DNA of 64,000 bases from Paenibacillus tyrphae (GTDB taxonomy: Bacteria > Bacillota > Bacilli > Paenibacillales > NBRC-103111). The stretch lies in contig NZ_BSDJ01000003.1 in assembly GCF_027925525.1 (NCBI RefSeq), positions 1 to 64,000 on the forward strand, in the 5' to 3' direction. The notes under the pieces were generated by a model that saw only the letters and a program-made list of their open reading frames with translations, made no database searches and was not told the DNA's origin. This document shows positions 7,570 to 15,706 of the stretch, piece by piece (within the stretch, counting starts at the first letter, position 1; every line of letters begins with the position of its first letter). The translations under genes were made by a program, and so were the position numbers.

Positions 7570-8040
7570 TTAGTGAGTTTGGTTCATACTGAAGCTGCTT
7601 TGGTTGAAGCTTTGTTGATTCATTTGATTCTGTTGATTTTGTTGATTTTGCTGATTCATTTGATTCGCTTGCTGCTGAGATTGTTGGATCAGCTGCTGCA
7701 TTTGGCTCAGCATTTGGAACGATTGAACGGTTTGGTTCGCTTGGTTCAACGTTTGGTTGGCTTGCTGAATGGATTGTTGAAGCTGTTGAATGGCTTGCTT
7801 TTGCTGGCTTTGCACTTGTTGGTTGAATTGGTTCATTTGGTTGACAAGCTGACCAATCTGCTGCTGATTTTGATTGGAGCTCGTCGAAGCGGAGCTTTGG
7901 GAAGAAGGGTTTTGAACTTGGGTTAAAATCTTTTGGATCTGGTTAAGCTGGTTTTCCAGCGGAGTCAACTCACTAGCCACTTCAGCCTTCACCTTATCCG
8001 CGATTTGTTCTTGAGTTACGGCTTCTTTTTTGGTAGTCAT
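7570..8040 (-). CDS. Q/N-rich low-complexity coiled-coil protein
   Basis: 156 residues with an ideal AAGGAGG site before ATG 8040. After about 35 ordinary residues (TKKEAVTQEQIADKVKAEVA) the sequence is dominated by glutamine and asparagine in heptad-like spacing (LVNQMNQFNQQVQSQQ) and ends with an N/Q/M run. No signal peptide or membrane helix. It is not assignable to a family with known function; similar glutamine-rich proteins in spore formers are often spore-associated, and amyloid-like self-assembly is possible. It is transcribed towards the repeat-rod gene, 84 bases upstream of that gene's start, so the two may be co-expressed. Confidence 0.7.
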   Translation of the reverse strand: MTTKKEAVTQEQIADKVKAEVASELTPLENQLNQIQKILTQVQNPSSQSSASTSSNQNQQQIGQLVNQMNQFNQQVQSQQKQAIQQLQQSIQQANQTLNQANQTVQSFQMLSQMQQLIQQSQQQANQMNQQNQQNQQNQMNQQSFNQSSFSMNQTH

Positions 8041-8164
8041 TCGAAATCAGGCCTCCTTAGGAATAAGTGTTGTTCAAAGAACACAACCGTATTGTGCCTT
8101 TGTCCGGAACTCTCTATCCTCCCGGGAGGCTTTGTTTATAATGGGAAACGTCGCACCGCAAATC

Positions 8165-8213
8165 AAAAGGGCCTGTCCGAAGGTCTAAGCAGACCTTTCG
8201 GGCAGCGCCCTTT
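8165..8213 (-). terminator. Terminator of the uracil permease gene
   Basis: A long near-perfect hairpin with outer stem AAAAGGGC/GCCCTTT and inner stem around CCGAAGGTCT/AGACCTTTCGG. It ends in a T run on the minus strand, directly after the permease stop. A separate 12-bp palindrome, CCTCCCGGGAGG, lies at 8119-8130. Confidence 0.8.
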
Positions 8214-8222
8214 GCGCGTTTC

Positions 8223-9497
8223 TTAATCTGTATCGTTCGACCACTTCAGCACATCGAACAATTTGAACACCAGGCTGAGCAGAATCGCCACGACCGTAGC
8301 AAGAGCCATGCCCTTCAGCTCAAGATGCCCCCACTTGAACGCAGCCCCGCTTAGACCGACGACCAGTACGACCGTAGTCAGGATCAAATTCGCAGGCTTG
8401 GAATAGTCCACCTTCGTCTCGACCAGCATGCGGATGCCGGATGCGGCAATGACGCCGAACAGCAGCAGCGAAACGCCACCCATCACCGCGACGGGAATGG
8501 TTTGGATCAGCGCCGACAGCTTGCCGACGAAGGAAAGGACGATAGCCATGACCGCAGCCAGTCCGACGATCCAAACGGAATAGACGCGACTGATCGCCAT
8601 GACGCCGATATTTTCCCCATACGTCGTATTGGGGGTGGAGCCTACCGCCGCGGAGATCACGGTGGAGACGCCGTTGCCAAGCAATGATCGGCTGAGTCCC
8701 GGGTCCTTGGACAGATCTTTGCCGACAATGTTGCCGGTCACAATCAGGTGGCCGATGTGCTCGGCGATGACCACCAGCGCGGCAGGGGCAATAATGGCGA
8801 TGCTCGTCCAATCCCATGCCGGTGTATAGAAGGTAGGCAGCGTCAGCCAGTTGGCTGCGGTGATCGCCTCTTGTACATGTACAAGCCCGAGCACACTGGA
8901 CAGCACATAGCCGACGACGATGGCGATCAGGATCGGAATGATTTTAAAAATTCCGCGGAACAGCACCGATCCGAGCACGCCGACCAGCATCGTGACCACG
9001 GAGACCGTAACGGTCGTGGTATCCGGGGACCAACCGGCGGGCGCTCCGTCCGGAGCGATGAAGCCGGCCATCTTGGAGGCCGTCGGAACGAGCTCGAGCC
9101 CGATCACCGCGACGATCGCCCCCATGGAAGCCGGAGGGAATACGACATCGATCCAGGCCGTTCCCACATAACGGATCAGCAGGGCGACGACGGTGAAGAT
9201 GACACCGACCACCAGAAAGCCGCCGATCGCGGCGTTATAACCTTTTTCTCCCAGGACGACGAAAACGGGCGATAGAAAGGCGAAGCTGGAGCCGAGATAA
9301 GCGGGAATTTTCCCCTTGGTAATGAAGAGGTACAGCAAGGTTCCGATACCGTTCATCAACAGGATCGTGGCTGGGTCGACCTTGAACAGAATGGGCACAA
9401 GAACCGTCGATCCGAACATGGCAAATAGATGCTGCAGCCCAAGCGGCAAGCTTTTCCAGAAGGGCGGTCTCTCATGAACTTGGATGATACGTGACAT
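8223..9497 (-). CDS. pyrP: Uracil permease (NCS2 family, UraA/PyrP type)
   Basis: 424 residues with about 14 hydrophobic segments, the size of UraA. The nucleobase-site motifs are present: VVIAEHIGHL with the conserved glutamate in TM8 and TPNTTYGENIGVMA with the TM10 glutamate. These residues contact uracil in UraA. The N-terminus LGLQHLFAMFGSTVLVPIL is diagnostic for the family. It imports uracil with protons across the plasma membrane for salvage. It stands alone between its own promoter (9541-9569) and terminator, away from pyrimidine synthesis genes. The UraA/PyrP branch is favoured over xanthine permeases by the AEHIGH and TTYGENIG wording. Confidence 0.88.
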   Translation of the reverse strand: MSRIIQVHERPPFWKSLPLGLQHLFAMFGSTVLVPILFKVDPATILLMNGIGTLLYLFITKGKIPAYLGSSFAFLSPVFVVLGEKGYNAAIGGFLVVGVIFTVVALLIRYVGTAWIDVVFPPASMGAIVAVIGLELVPTASKMAGFIAPDGAPAGWSPDTTTVTVSVVTMLVGVLGSVLFRGIFKIIPILIAIVVGYVLSSVLGLVHVQEAITAANWLTLPTFYTPAWDWTSIAIIAPAALVVIAEHIGHLIVTGNIVGKDLSKDPGLSRSLLGNGVSTVISAAVGSTPNTTYGENIGVMAISRVYSVWIVGLAAVMAIVLSFVGKLSALIQTIPVAVMGGVSLLLFGVIAASGIRMLVETKVDYSKPANLILTTVVLVVGLSGAAFKWGHLELKGMALATVVAILLSLVFKLFDVLKWSNDTD

Positions 9498-9540
9498 TGA
9501 AGTTCCCCTTTTGATCGTTTGAATTATTGTTATCTACCGT

Positions 9541-9569
9541 ATTATAGTGCATGCAAAGAGGCATGAAAA
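9541..9569 (-). promoter_or_regulatory. Probable sigma-A promoter of the uracil permease
   Basis: On the minus strand TTTTCA and TATAAT are separated by 17 bases, ending 44 bases before the ATG at 9497. The -10 is perfect and the -35 is weak. Confidence 0.5.
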
Positions 9570-9612
9570 GACGAATTTGCACGATCGCGACTTTGTTGAG
9601 AGACAGACATGT

Positions 9613-9659
9613 TGACCAAATGGTCAGCATATAATACAATGTTACTAACCAATTGGTCA
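9613..9659 (+). promoter_or_regulatory. Two TetR-type operators in the TetR-P450 promoter
   Basis: TGACCA-AA-TGGTCA (9613-9626, perfect) and TAACCA-AT-TGGTCA (9646-9659, one mismatch) are centred 33 bp apart, about three helical turns. A TATAAT-like hexamer (9631-9636) lies between them. They precede the TetR gene at 9676, suggesting autorepression and control of the P450. Confidence 0.8.
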
Positions 9660-9675
9660 GCAACGTTGAAGGGAA

Positions 9676-10296
9676 GTGAAGCATCTGCCTTTACAGCTGT
9701 ACGAACGGGAAAAAATCCTCGAGGCCTGTTTGTCTGTTTTTGCGCGCTATGGGTTCAAAAACACTTCGACGGAGATGCTGGCGGAAGCCGCCGGTATTTC
9801 CAAGGCTTTGATCTTTCATCATTTCACCAGCAAAAAGAAGCTGTATCTCGGCTTACTGGAGCATTGCTTCGAGAAGGTCAGGACGGCGATGCGATTTGAC
9901 GCCGTTTCGGAGTATGACGATTTTTTTGAAGCGATAGACAGATTTAGCCGCATCAAGCTCGACTACTTCCGCAAGCATCCCGATGAATTGAAATTGGTGT
10001 ATGAGGCTTTTTATTCACCGCCGAATGAATTAAAACAGGATATTGAGGGAAAGTATGGTCAAGCGATTGCGGAGAGGAATCAAGCGTTAGAGAAGTTATT
10101 TAAAGCGGTTCCCCTTCGGGAAGGGGTGGACCGGAAGCAGGCGTTCGAGCTGATTACGATGACAACGAAGCATTTCGAAAATAAGTTTTCTTCGGCGTTC
10201 TCGGATATCGGTGTGATGGATGACGAGGCGGCCGACCGCCTGTTCGATGAGATGAACCGGTTTTTCAGCATGATCCGGCATGGAATTGCAAAGTAG
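9676..10296 (+). CDS. TetR family transcriptional regulator
   Basis: 206 residues, GTG start with GAAGGGA upstream. The TetR HTH spans residues 10-55: YEREKILEACLSVFARYGFK, then MLAEAAGISKALIFHHFTSK. The remainder is helical with aromatic patches (DYFRKHPDELKLVYEAFY), typical of a hydrophobic ligand pocket. It is followed 18 bases later by a cytochrome P450, and two matching operators lie upstream. It likely senses the P450 substrate or product and derepresses both genes; the ligand is unknown. Confidence 0.87.
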   Translation: MKHLPLQLYEREKILEACLSVFARYGFKNTSTEMLAEAAGISKALIFHHFTSKKKLYLGLLEHCFEKVRTAMRFDAVSEYDDFFEAIDRFSRIKLDYFRKHPDELKLVYEAFYSPPNELKQDIEGKYGQAIAERNQALEKLFKAVPLREGVDRKQAFELITMTTKHFENKFSSAFSDIGVMDDEAADRLFDEMNRFFSMIRHGIAK

Positions 10297-10314
10297 AGGA
10301 AAGGGGTAAGTGAT

Positions 10315-11547
10315 ATGGAAAAAATCACTGGCGGCGATTTTGCCTCACCCGAGACGATGCGTGATTTCATTGTGTTCTATAAGCGGCTCACCGGGCAGCA
10401 AGAGCCTCTCTACCGCCTTGATGACTTTTTCGGGATGGGAGGAGCATGGCTTGCTTTCCGGCACGAGGATGTCGTTGCGATCCTGAAGGACCCCCGGTTT
10501 ATCAAAGATATCCGGAAGCTCGCACCGCCGCAGGATCAAGGGGAGCCCGGCCAGAAGTACGCAGCTGTGAGTAGGTTAAGGCAATGGTTCAAGCAGATGC
10601 CGAATATGCTGACGGTCGATCCGCCGGACCATACCCGCTTGCGCAGGCTGGCATCCAAAGCCTTCACGCCTCATACGATCGAGGGCCTGCGTCCCCGGAT
10701 TCAGCAGATTGCCGACGAACTGCTCGATGCCGTGCAGGAGCGGGGAAGGATGGACCTGATTACGGATTTTGCCTATCCGCTTCCCATCACAGTCATTTCC
10801 GAGATGCTGGGAATTCCCGCTGCCGATCGGGACCAGTTCCGCGAGTGGACACGTAAGCTCTTGAATGCTTCCCTGGACCCGAAACAAGAGGATACCGTCA
10901 GTGAAGTTCTGGATAGGTTTGTTGAATATATCAAAACATTGCTGGCCGAAAAGCGCGCACATCCCGGCAATGACGTAACAAGCGGCCTGGTCCAAGCTCA
11001 TGATGAAGGAGATCAATTAAGCGAGAACGAGCTTCTATCGACCATTTGGCTGCTCATTGTCGCCGGGCATGAAACGACGGTCAATCTGATCGGTAACGGC
11101 ATCGTGGCCTTGCTGCAGCATCCCGAACAAATGCGCTTGCTTCGCAGCGATCCTTCCCTGCTCCCCTCCGCGGTTGAGGAACTGCTGCGCTATGCGGGCC
11201 CCGTCATGATTGCCAGCCGCTTTGCGAGCGAGGATGTCACCGTGCACGGCAAGGAAATTCGCAAAGGGGAGATGGTTCTGGTCTCGCTGGCGGGTGCTAA
11301 TGTGGACCCGCATCATTTTTCCAATCCGGAGGCATTGGATATTACGCGGGAAGAGAACGAGCATCTCGCCTTCGGCAAGGGCATCCATCTCTGCTTGGGA
11401 GCACCGCTGGCGCGTCTGGAAGGGCAGATCGCTTTCGGCACGCTGCTGCGGCGGCTGCCTCATCTGCGCTTGGCCGTCGCGCCGGAGCAGTTGACGTATA
11501 ACCGCAGCACATTGCGCTCTCTTACGAACCTGCCGGTGCTGTTCTAG
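10315..11547 (+). CDS. Cytochrome P450 (CYP107-like bacterial class I)
   Basis: 410 residues, the usual length of a soluble bacterial P450. Key motifs: the I-helix oxygen-activation motif AGHETT (residues 250-255), ELLRY in the K-helix region with its arginine, and the heme loop F353-G-K-G-I-H-L-C360-L-G with Cys360 as the axial thiolate. The early motif DPPDHTRLRRL is the C-helix heme-propionate region. It oxidises an organic substrate using electrons from ferredoxin and a reductase, none encoded next to it. It is in one unit with the upstream TetR gene and ends before a strong terminator. Confidence 0.9.
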   Translation: MEKITGGDFASPETMRDFIVFYKRLTGQQEPLYRLDDFFGMGGAWLAFRHEDVVAILKDPRFIKDIRKLAPPQDQGEPGQKYAAVSRLRQWFKQMPNMLTVDPPDHTRLRRLASKAFTPHTIEGLRPRIQQIADELLDAVQERGRMDLITDFAYPLPITVISEMLGIPAADRDQFREWTRKLLNASLDPKQEDTVSEVLDRFVEYIKTLLAEKRAHPGNDVTSGLVQAHDEGDQLSENELLSTIWLLIVAGHETTVNLIGNGIVALLQHPEQMRLLRSDPSLLPSAVEELLRYAGPVMIASRFASEDVTVHGKEIRKGEMVLVSLAGANVDPHHFSNPEALDITREENEHLAFGKGIHLCLGAPLARLEGQIAFGTLLRRLPHLRLAVAPEQLTYNRSTLRSLTNLPVLF

Positions 11548-11587
11548 GCAAGAGCAGTTTGTAGGGGAATTACTACGACAATGAACC

Positions 11588-11612
11588 AGGGGCGCCGCTA
11601 TAGGCGCCCCTT
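11588..11612. terminator. Bidirectional terminator after the P450
   Basis: Perfect stem AGGGGCGCC/GGCGCCCCT-type hairpin (11588-11596 and 11603-11610) with loop GCTATA, between convergent genes. T runs are short on both sides. Confidence 0.7.
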
Positions 11613-11628
11613 AACGTGTAGTCCCTAT

Positions 11629-12033
11629 TTAGCTGGCTTGAAGCTGGCGCCACATGGTCACCATGTCGATCCAACCGCGGTGCTCGGCAATTTTGCCGTC
11701 GACGACGCGATATTGGCGGTACAGCGTGACATCGATGGAATTGCCCGTAGGGGCGGTTCCAAAGAACGTCCCGGTATGCGTGCCTTTCACGGTCATTCGG
11801 ACCAGGACCTTCTCCCCTTGGGCGATCATCTCTTCCACGGTGTAGCGCTTATCGGGAAAAGCCTCCAGTATTTTGCCGGCAAATCGCTTCAGCCCTTCTT
11901 TGGATTCATAAGCGAGCTCTTGATAATTGTCCGATAAAAACCGGTCCGTACATTCCATGTCGCTTTCATTCCAGAACGCCTCGATAAACGCCGTAACGGT
12001 TTCGATATTTTTCTGCTCCATCGTTTGCATCAT
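11629..12033 (-). CDS. SnoaL-like / ester cyclase family protein
   Basis: 134 residues with the cone-shaped alpha+beta fold of SnoaL-like proteins: an N-terminal helix (NIETVTAFIEAFWNESDM), then strands VLVRMTVKGTHTGTFFG and APTGNSIDVTLYRQYRVVDG, ending KIAEHRGWIDMVTMWRQL. The wording GTHTGTFFG and W at the end match SnoaL/ester cyclase. Such proteins are often small isomerases, cyclases or binding proteins; the substrate is unknown. It has a close paralog immediately upstream (12056-12403), a tandem duplication, and follows an FMN reductase on the same strand. Confidence 0.78.
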   Translation of the reverse strand: MMQTMEQKNIETVTAFIEAFWNESDMECTDRFLSDNYQELAYESKEGLKRFAGKILEAFPDKRYTVEEMIAQGEKVLVRMTVKGTHTGTFFGTAPTGNSIDVTLYRQYRVVDGKIAEHRGWIDMVTMWRQLQAS

Positions 12034-12055
12034 TCAACATCTCCTTCCTTTCGTT

Positions 12056-12403
12056 TTAATTGGCTTGAAGCTGGGGCAGCAGCGTTCCGGTATCGAACCA
12101 CCCGCGATGCTCTACAATCTGGCCGTCGACGACGCGAAATTCACGGAACTGCGTAATTTTCACCGATCGGCCCGTAGGTGCTTTGCCGGCAAACGTGCCT
12201 TGATGTGTGCCTGTGATTGCAATTCTGGCCGTGACTTTCTCCCCTTGAGCCAGAATTTCGTCCACCGCATAGTGCCGGTCCGCAAAGGCCTCGCCGAGCT
12301 GCTTCGCAAAAAATTGGTCCGTGCGATCCAGCTCGCTTCGATTCTCAACAGTTTCGATAAACGCCGTAACGATTTCGACATTTTTCTGTTCCACCGTTTT
12401 CAT
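12056..12403 (-). CDS. SnoaL-like protein, internally shortened paralog of the downstream gene
   Basis: 115 residues. It aligns along its length with the neighbour at 11629-12033: NVEIVTAFIETVENRSELDR against NIETVTAFIEAFWNESDMEC, and GTHQGTFAGKAPTGRSVK against GTHTGTFFGTAPTGNSID. About 17-19 residues after the first helix are missing (DQFFAKQLGEAF here, where the paralog has a longer loop and helix). The loss removes part of the pocket, so this copy may have a changed or lost activity. It is transcribed with the FMN reductase and the second SnoaL gene. Tandem duplication followed by deletion is the simplest history. Confidence 0.7.
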   Translation of the reverse strand: MKTVEQKNVEIVTAFIETVENRSELDRTDQFFAKQLGEAFADRHYAVDEILAQGEKVTARIAITGTHQGTFAGKAPTGRSVKITQFREFRVVDGQIVEHRGWFDTGTLLPQLQAN

Positions 12404-12429
12404 GGCAAACCAACTCCTTTGTTGTTTGA

Positions 12430-12981
12430 TTATATGGCGGCTTCGACTCCCGCCGTGAGCTTCCGGGTGAGGTCTACGAATTTCCCGACCGCGCTTTCGA
12501 CCCTTCCCCGCATTCCCTCGTCTGACGGATGACCGTCCGAATCAAAGCTGTGGAACCCGGCTCCGATGGAAATCCACTCGGGACTGTTAACGCCGTGCAA
12601 ATTGCGTACAATACTCTGGAGATGAAGCAGCGAGCTGACCCCCATCGGACCGCCGGCGGCGCTTACGGAAAGCACCGGCTTCCCGGCAACCAGACCGCCA
12701 TGCAAGTAGTCCAGGGCGTTCTTCAACACTCCCGATATGGAGCCGTGGTATTCCGGGGTCGCGAGGATGAGCCCCTCGGCGTCCGCGATCACTTCTGCCA
12801 ACCGCTGGACATTCGGATGGATCGCTTGGGCATCGGGGGAATACAGCGGCAAGGGCAGCTCTCGCAAATCAACAAACGTGACCGATATATTTTGGGCGTT
12901 CAACAGACTCTCGATGGACCGAAGAATAGAGGTACTCGTAGCGCCTTCGCGGTTACTGCCGGCAATCAGGGTAATTTTCAT
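12430..12981 (-). CDS. NADPH-dependent FMN reductase family protein
   Basis: 183 residues from ATG 12981; a longer form starts four codons earlier, but AAAGGTGAT is correctly placed for this start. Flavodoxin-like fold: MKITLIAGSNREGATS with the FMN phosphate loop, strand and helix, then LILATPEYHGSISGVLKNAL, the flavin-binding segment typical of SsuE/azoreductase-like enzymes. It reduces FMN or quinone/azo substrates with NADPH in the cytosol. It is divergent from an ArsR-SRPBCC regulator whose operators lie in between, suggesting an inducible detoxification unit together with the two SnoaL-like genes. Confidence 0.83.
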   Translation of the reverse strand: MKITLIAGSNREGATSTSILRSIESLLNAQNISVTFVDLRELPLPLYSPDAQAIHPNVQRLAEVIADAEGLILATPEYHGSISGVLKNALDYLHGGLVAGKPVLSVSAAGGPMGVSSLLHLQSIVRNLHGVNSPEWISIGAGFHSFDSDGHPSDEGMRGRVESAVGKFVDLTRKLTAGVEAAI

Positions 12982-13016
12982 ATCAAACATCACCTTTCAC
13001 TCTGATTTGATGGTTG

Positions 13017-13084
13017 CAAACCGATTGGTTTGTGATAACATGTGACTATATTGTCACCCTTATAATATGTGACCATTAGGTAAC
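13017..13084. promoter_or_regulatory. Divergent operator region with three dyads (ArsR-type)
   Basis: GTGAC-TATATT-GTCAC (13042-13057) and the near-copy GTGAC-CATTAG-GTAAC (13069-13084) are 27 bp apart and flank TATAAT at 13061-13066. A third, different palindrome, CAAACC-GATT-GGTTTG, lies at 13017-13032 next to the FMN reductase start. Two repressors or two sites for the ArsR-domain protein are possible. Confidence 0.7.
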
Positions 13085-13142
13085 GTGTCAAGGGGTAAAA
13101 ATAAAATCCTGCAGCATGCTGTCCCAGAAGGAGGTGTTCTTA

Positions 13143-13910
13143 TTGGAAAATGAAATCTTTAAGGCATTGGCCGATCCCAGCCGGCGCACGCTCCTGGATC
13201 TGCTTCACGCCTCCGACGGGCGGACGCTGAACGATCTCTGCACCCCTCTGCAAATGTCGAGATTCGGCGTCATGAAGCATCTGAACATTTTGGAGGAAGC
13301 CGGTCTCATTACGACCCGCAAAGTCGGCCGGGAAAAGCTGCATTATTTGAATGCCGTGCCGATTCGGCAAATCTACGACCGGTGGGTGAGCAAATACGCC
13401 GAGCCTTGGGCCATCGAACTAACATCTCTGAAAAACGAACTGGAGCGTGAAACGACTATGGAGAACAAACCCCGGCATGTTAACCGGATTGCTATTAAAG
13501 CGACACCCGAACAAATCTGGCAAGCCCTTACCGATCCGGCCAAAACCTCGAAATTTTGGTTCAATTGCTCGATCCGATCCGATTGGGAGGTCGGCTCTCC
13601 CTTCGAATTGTGGAACCCGCAAGGGAAGAAGCAAGTCGAAGGCACCATTCTCGACTTGAACCGTCCGCACAGGCTGACGGTGAGCTGGAAGTTTCTTTCG
13701 TTTCCCCATACGGCCGGCGATTCCCCGTCGCGCATGACATGGGAAATCGATCCGCATGCCGAGCTGCAGGGGGTAACTCTCGTAACGGTCGTGCACGATG
13801 AATTCGAGCAGGCTTTACCTACCGCCGCCATTCTTGAAAATGGTGTGCCGATTGTGCTCTCGGGCATGAAGACATTCCTTGAAACCGGGGCAACCCTCGC
13901 CGGGGATTAA
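13143..13910 (+). CDS. Fusion of ArsR-type winged helix and SRPBCC (AHSA1-like) domain
   Basis: 255 residues. TTG 13143 is preferred because GGAGGTG (13131-13137) is just upstream; a possible ATG at 13116 would place that site inside the gene. Residues 1-90 are an ArsR winged helix (IFKALADPSRRTLLDLLHAS, then MSRFGVMKHLNILEEAGLIT). Residues 112-250 are an SRPBCC/START-like ligand-binding domain (NRIAIKATPEQIWQALTDPA, SKFWFNC, SGMKTFLETG). The fusion suggests a repressor that binds a hydrophobic ligand directly. In many Bacillales these are two separate neighbouring genes, so the fusion itself is informative. No cysteine metal site is seen. Confidence 0.85.
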   Translation: MENEIFKALADPSRRTLLDLLHASDGRTLNDLCTPLQMSRFGVMKHLNILEEAGLITTRKVGREKLHYLNAVPIRQIYDRWVSKYAEPWAIELTSLKNELERETTMENKPRHVNRIAIKATPEQIWQALTDPAKTSKFWFNCSIRSDWEVGSPFELWNPQGKKQVEGTILDLNRPHRLTVSWKFLSFPHTAGDSPSRMTWEIDPHAELQGVTLVTVVHDEFEQALPTAAILENGVPIVLSGMKTFLETGATLAGD

Positions 13911-13946
13911 CAGCAGGCGGGTGGGGTATCCGCTGGAGAAAACAAA

Positions 13947-13990
13947 AGAAGAAGGAGTAAAAATCGCACGGATTTTTACTCCTTCTTCTT
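13947..13990. terminator. Strong bidirectional terminator
   Basis: A 19-bp perfect stem, AGAAGAAGGAGTAAAAATC with its complement, and a loop of about 5 bases. It lies between the convergent ArsR-SRPBCC and glpT genes. Confidence 0.9.
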
Positions 13991-13999
13991 CCAAACAAA

Positions 14000-15367
14000 T
14001 TAATGCTGGTTCTTCACGACTTCTTGCCCGCGAACGTTCCAAGTCAGGGCAAAGAGCACGGCTGCAATCGCGCACGAACCGACCAGCAGCGTAAATCCTG
14101 CATTCCATCCGGAGGCACTGACGATTACGCCCATCAAAGCGTTCGCCGTTACCGTACCTCCCAGGTAACCGAACAAACCGGTAAGTCCGGCTGCCGTCCC
14201 GGCGGCTTTCTTCGGAACGAAATCCAGCGCCTGCAGACCGACCAACATCACCGGACCGTAGATCAGGAAGCCGATCGCGATCAGGCAAAGCATGTCGACC
14301 GTCGGATTGCCCGGCGGATTAAACCAGTACACCAGAACCGCGATCAATACCCCGATCATAAATACGACGCCTGCCGGTCCGCGGCGGCCTTTAAACATTT
14401 TATCCGAAATCCAGCCGCAGAGCAGCGTTCCCGGGATTCCCGCCCATTCGTACAAGAAGTAAGCCCAGCTGGACTTGTTCATGTTGAAGCCTTTTTCTTC
14501 GCTCAGATACGTCGGCGCCCAGTCCAACACGCCATACCGGACAAAGTAAACGAAGATGTTCGCAAACGCAATTGCCCAAACCCACTTATTGTTCAACACA
14601 TACTTGAAAAGAATTTCTTTGGTCGAAAGCTCGGTTTCGAACGTTTTCTTCGTAGCGCTCGGATAATCGTTACGGTATTCCTCGATCGACGGCAATCCGA
14701 CCGATTGCGGCGTATCGCGGATTAAAAAGTAAGAGACAATCGCGAAAACAATGGCTGCCAAAGCAGGCAAAATAAAGACGCCTTCATACCCCGATTGGGA
14801 GAAACCGGACATTCCTGCGAAAATCGCAACGCCTGCAACGGCAAGCGGCGCCATGACGCCTCCGCCAACGTTGTGGGCCACGTTCCAAATGGCGGTTTTG
14901 TTTCCCCGTTCATTCAAGCTGAACCAGTGAACAAGAACCCGGCCGGACGGCGGCCATCCCATCCCTTGGAACCATCCGTTTAAGAAAAGCATAATAAACA
15001 TGATGGCAACGGACGAGGTGAAGAAAGGAACGACCCCCATCAGCAAACTGACGACCCCGGAAAGGATCAGGCCCGCCGGTAAAAACATTCTGGCATTGCT
15101 TCGGTCGGAAATGGTCGCCATCACAAATTTACTGATGCCGTAAGCAATCGAAATGGCCGATAACGCAAAGCCGAGCTCCGCTTTGGAGAAACCTTGCGCG
15201 GTTAAGTAGGGCATGGCCAGCGAGAAGTTTTTGCGAAGCAAATAGTACGCTGCGTAACCAATGAAGATACCGAGAAAAACCTGGAGTCTGAGCTTCTTAT
15301 ACTCAGAATCGATTTTGTTGTCTGGTAACCTGTCGATCGGCGGAGCAGGTTTGAAGAGATTAAACAT
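14000..15367 (-). CDS. glpT: Glycerol-3-phosphate transporter (MFS, organophosphate:phosphate antiporter family)
   Basis: 455 residues from ATG 15367, which has AAGGAGGACAACG before it; the longer frame to 15421 runs into the leader terminator. The family marks are clear: [20 protein letters not shown] near the N-terminus with the conserved [14 protein letters not shown], then [20 protein letters not shown] and NVAHNVGGG. Twelve membrane helices. It imports glycerol-3-phosphate in exchange for phosphate. No glpQ is adjacent. The 5' leader carries a terminator hairpin and, further upstream, a cre site, so control by GlpP-type antitermination plus carbon catabolite repression is likely. Confidence 0.92.
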   Translation of the reverse strand: MFNLFKPAPPIDRLPDNKIDSEYKKLRLQVFLGIFIGYAAYYLLRKNFSLAMPYLTAQGFSKAELGFALSAISIAYGISKFVMATISDRSNARMFLPAGLILSGVVSLLMGVVPFFTSSVAIMFIMLFLNGWFQGMGWPPSGRVLVHWFSLNERGNKTAIWNVAHNVGGGVMAPLAVAGVAIFAGMSGFSQSGYEGVFILPALAAIVFAIVSYFLIRDTPQSVGLPSIEEYRNDYPSATKKTFETELSTKEILFKYVLNNKWVWAIAFANIFVYFVRYGVLDWAPTYLSEEKGFNMNKSSWAYFLYEWAGIPGTLLCGWISDKMFKGRRGPAGVVFMIGVLIAVLVYWFNPPGNPTVDMLCLIAIGFLIYGPVMLVGLQALDFVPKKAAGTAAGLTGLFGYLGGTVTANALMGVIVSASGWNAGFTLLVGSCAIAAVLFALTWNVRGQEVVKNQH

Positions 15368-15408
15368 CGTTGTCCTCCTTGATGTAATTGATAACAACGG
15401 AAACCATG

Positions 15409-15463
15409 AAAAAAAACCCATACTTTAATAACACTTTCTTTAACGAAAGTGCCACAAAGTATG
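15409..15463 (-). promoter_or_regulatory. Leader terminator of glpT, probable GlpP antitermination target
   Basis: On the minus strand an interrupted hairpin (CATACTTT ... CACTTTC-loop-GAAAGTG ... AAAGTATG) is followed by eight Ts, 42 bases before the glpT start codon. A complete terminator between promoter and gene means expression needs antitermination. In B. subtilis the glpTQ and glpD leaders have such structures, opened by GlpP with glycerol-3-phosphate. Confidence 0.8.
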
Positions 15464-15518
15464 AGTCTCAGCGTCTCCATCATCGTTTTTTACTTGTAGG
15501 CAATATTTTAGTATTCGA

Positions 15519-15532
15519 TGTAAACGTTGTCA
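15519..15532 (-). promoter_or_regulatory. cre box (CcpA site) upstream of glpT
   Basis: TGTAAACGTTGTCA matches the cre consensus TGWAARCGYTWNCA at all but one position. It lies about 55 bases upstream of the leader hairpin, where it would overlap the promoter. Confidence 0.65.
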
Positions 15533-15706
15533 ATAAGTTTTTTTTATAAATTGTCCTTGGAGGGGAGAAGCAGTGGAACAGGTTGGAAAAAAATGAGGCC
15601 TGAAGTCCACATGGAAAAAATTCAATTTTACTCGGAAGGTTTGCAAATAGGAGAAGACTATGACAGTATAAGTCTATCTAATACGAACGAATGGAGCTAT
15701 AGAAAT

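Noticed and set aside
15527-15706. 60-codon N-terminal extension of the YjdM-like protein
   Set aside because: It overlaps the glpT cre/promoter region and the family starts at 15707.
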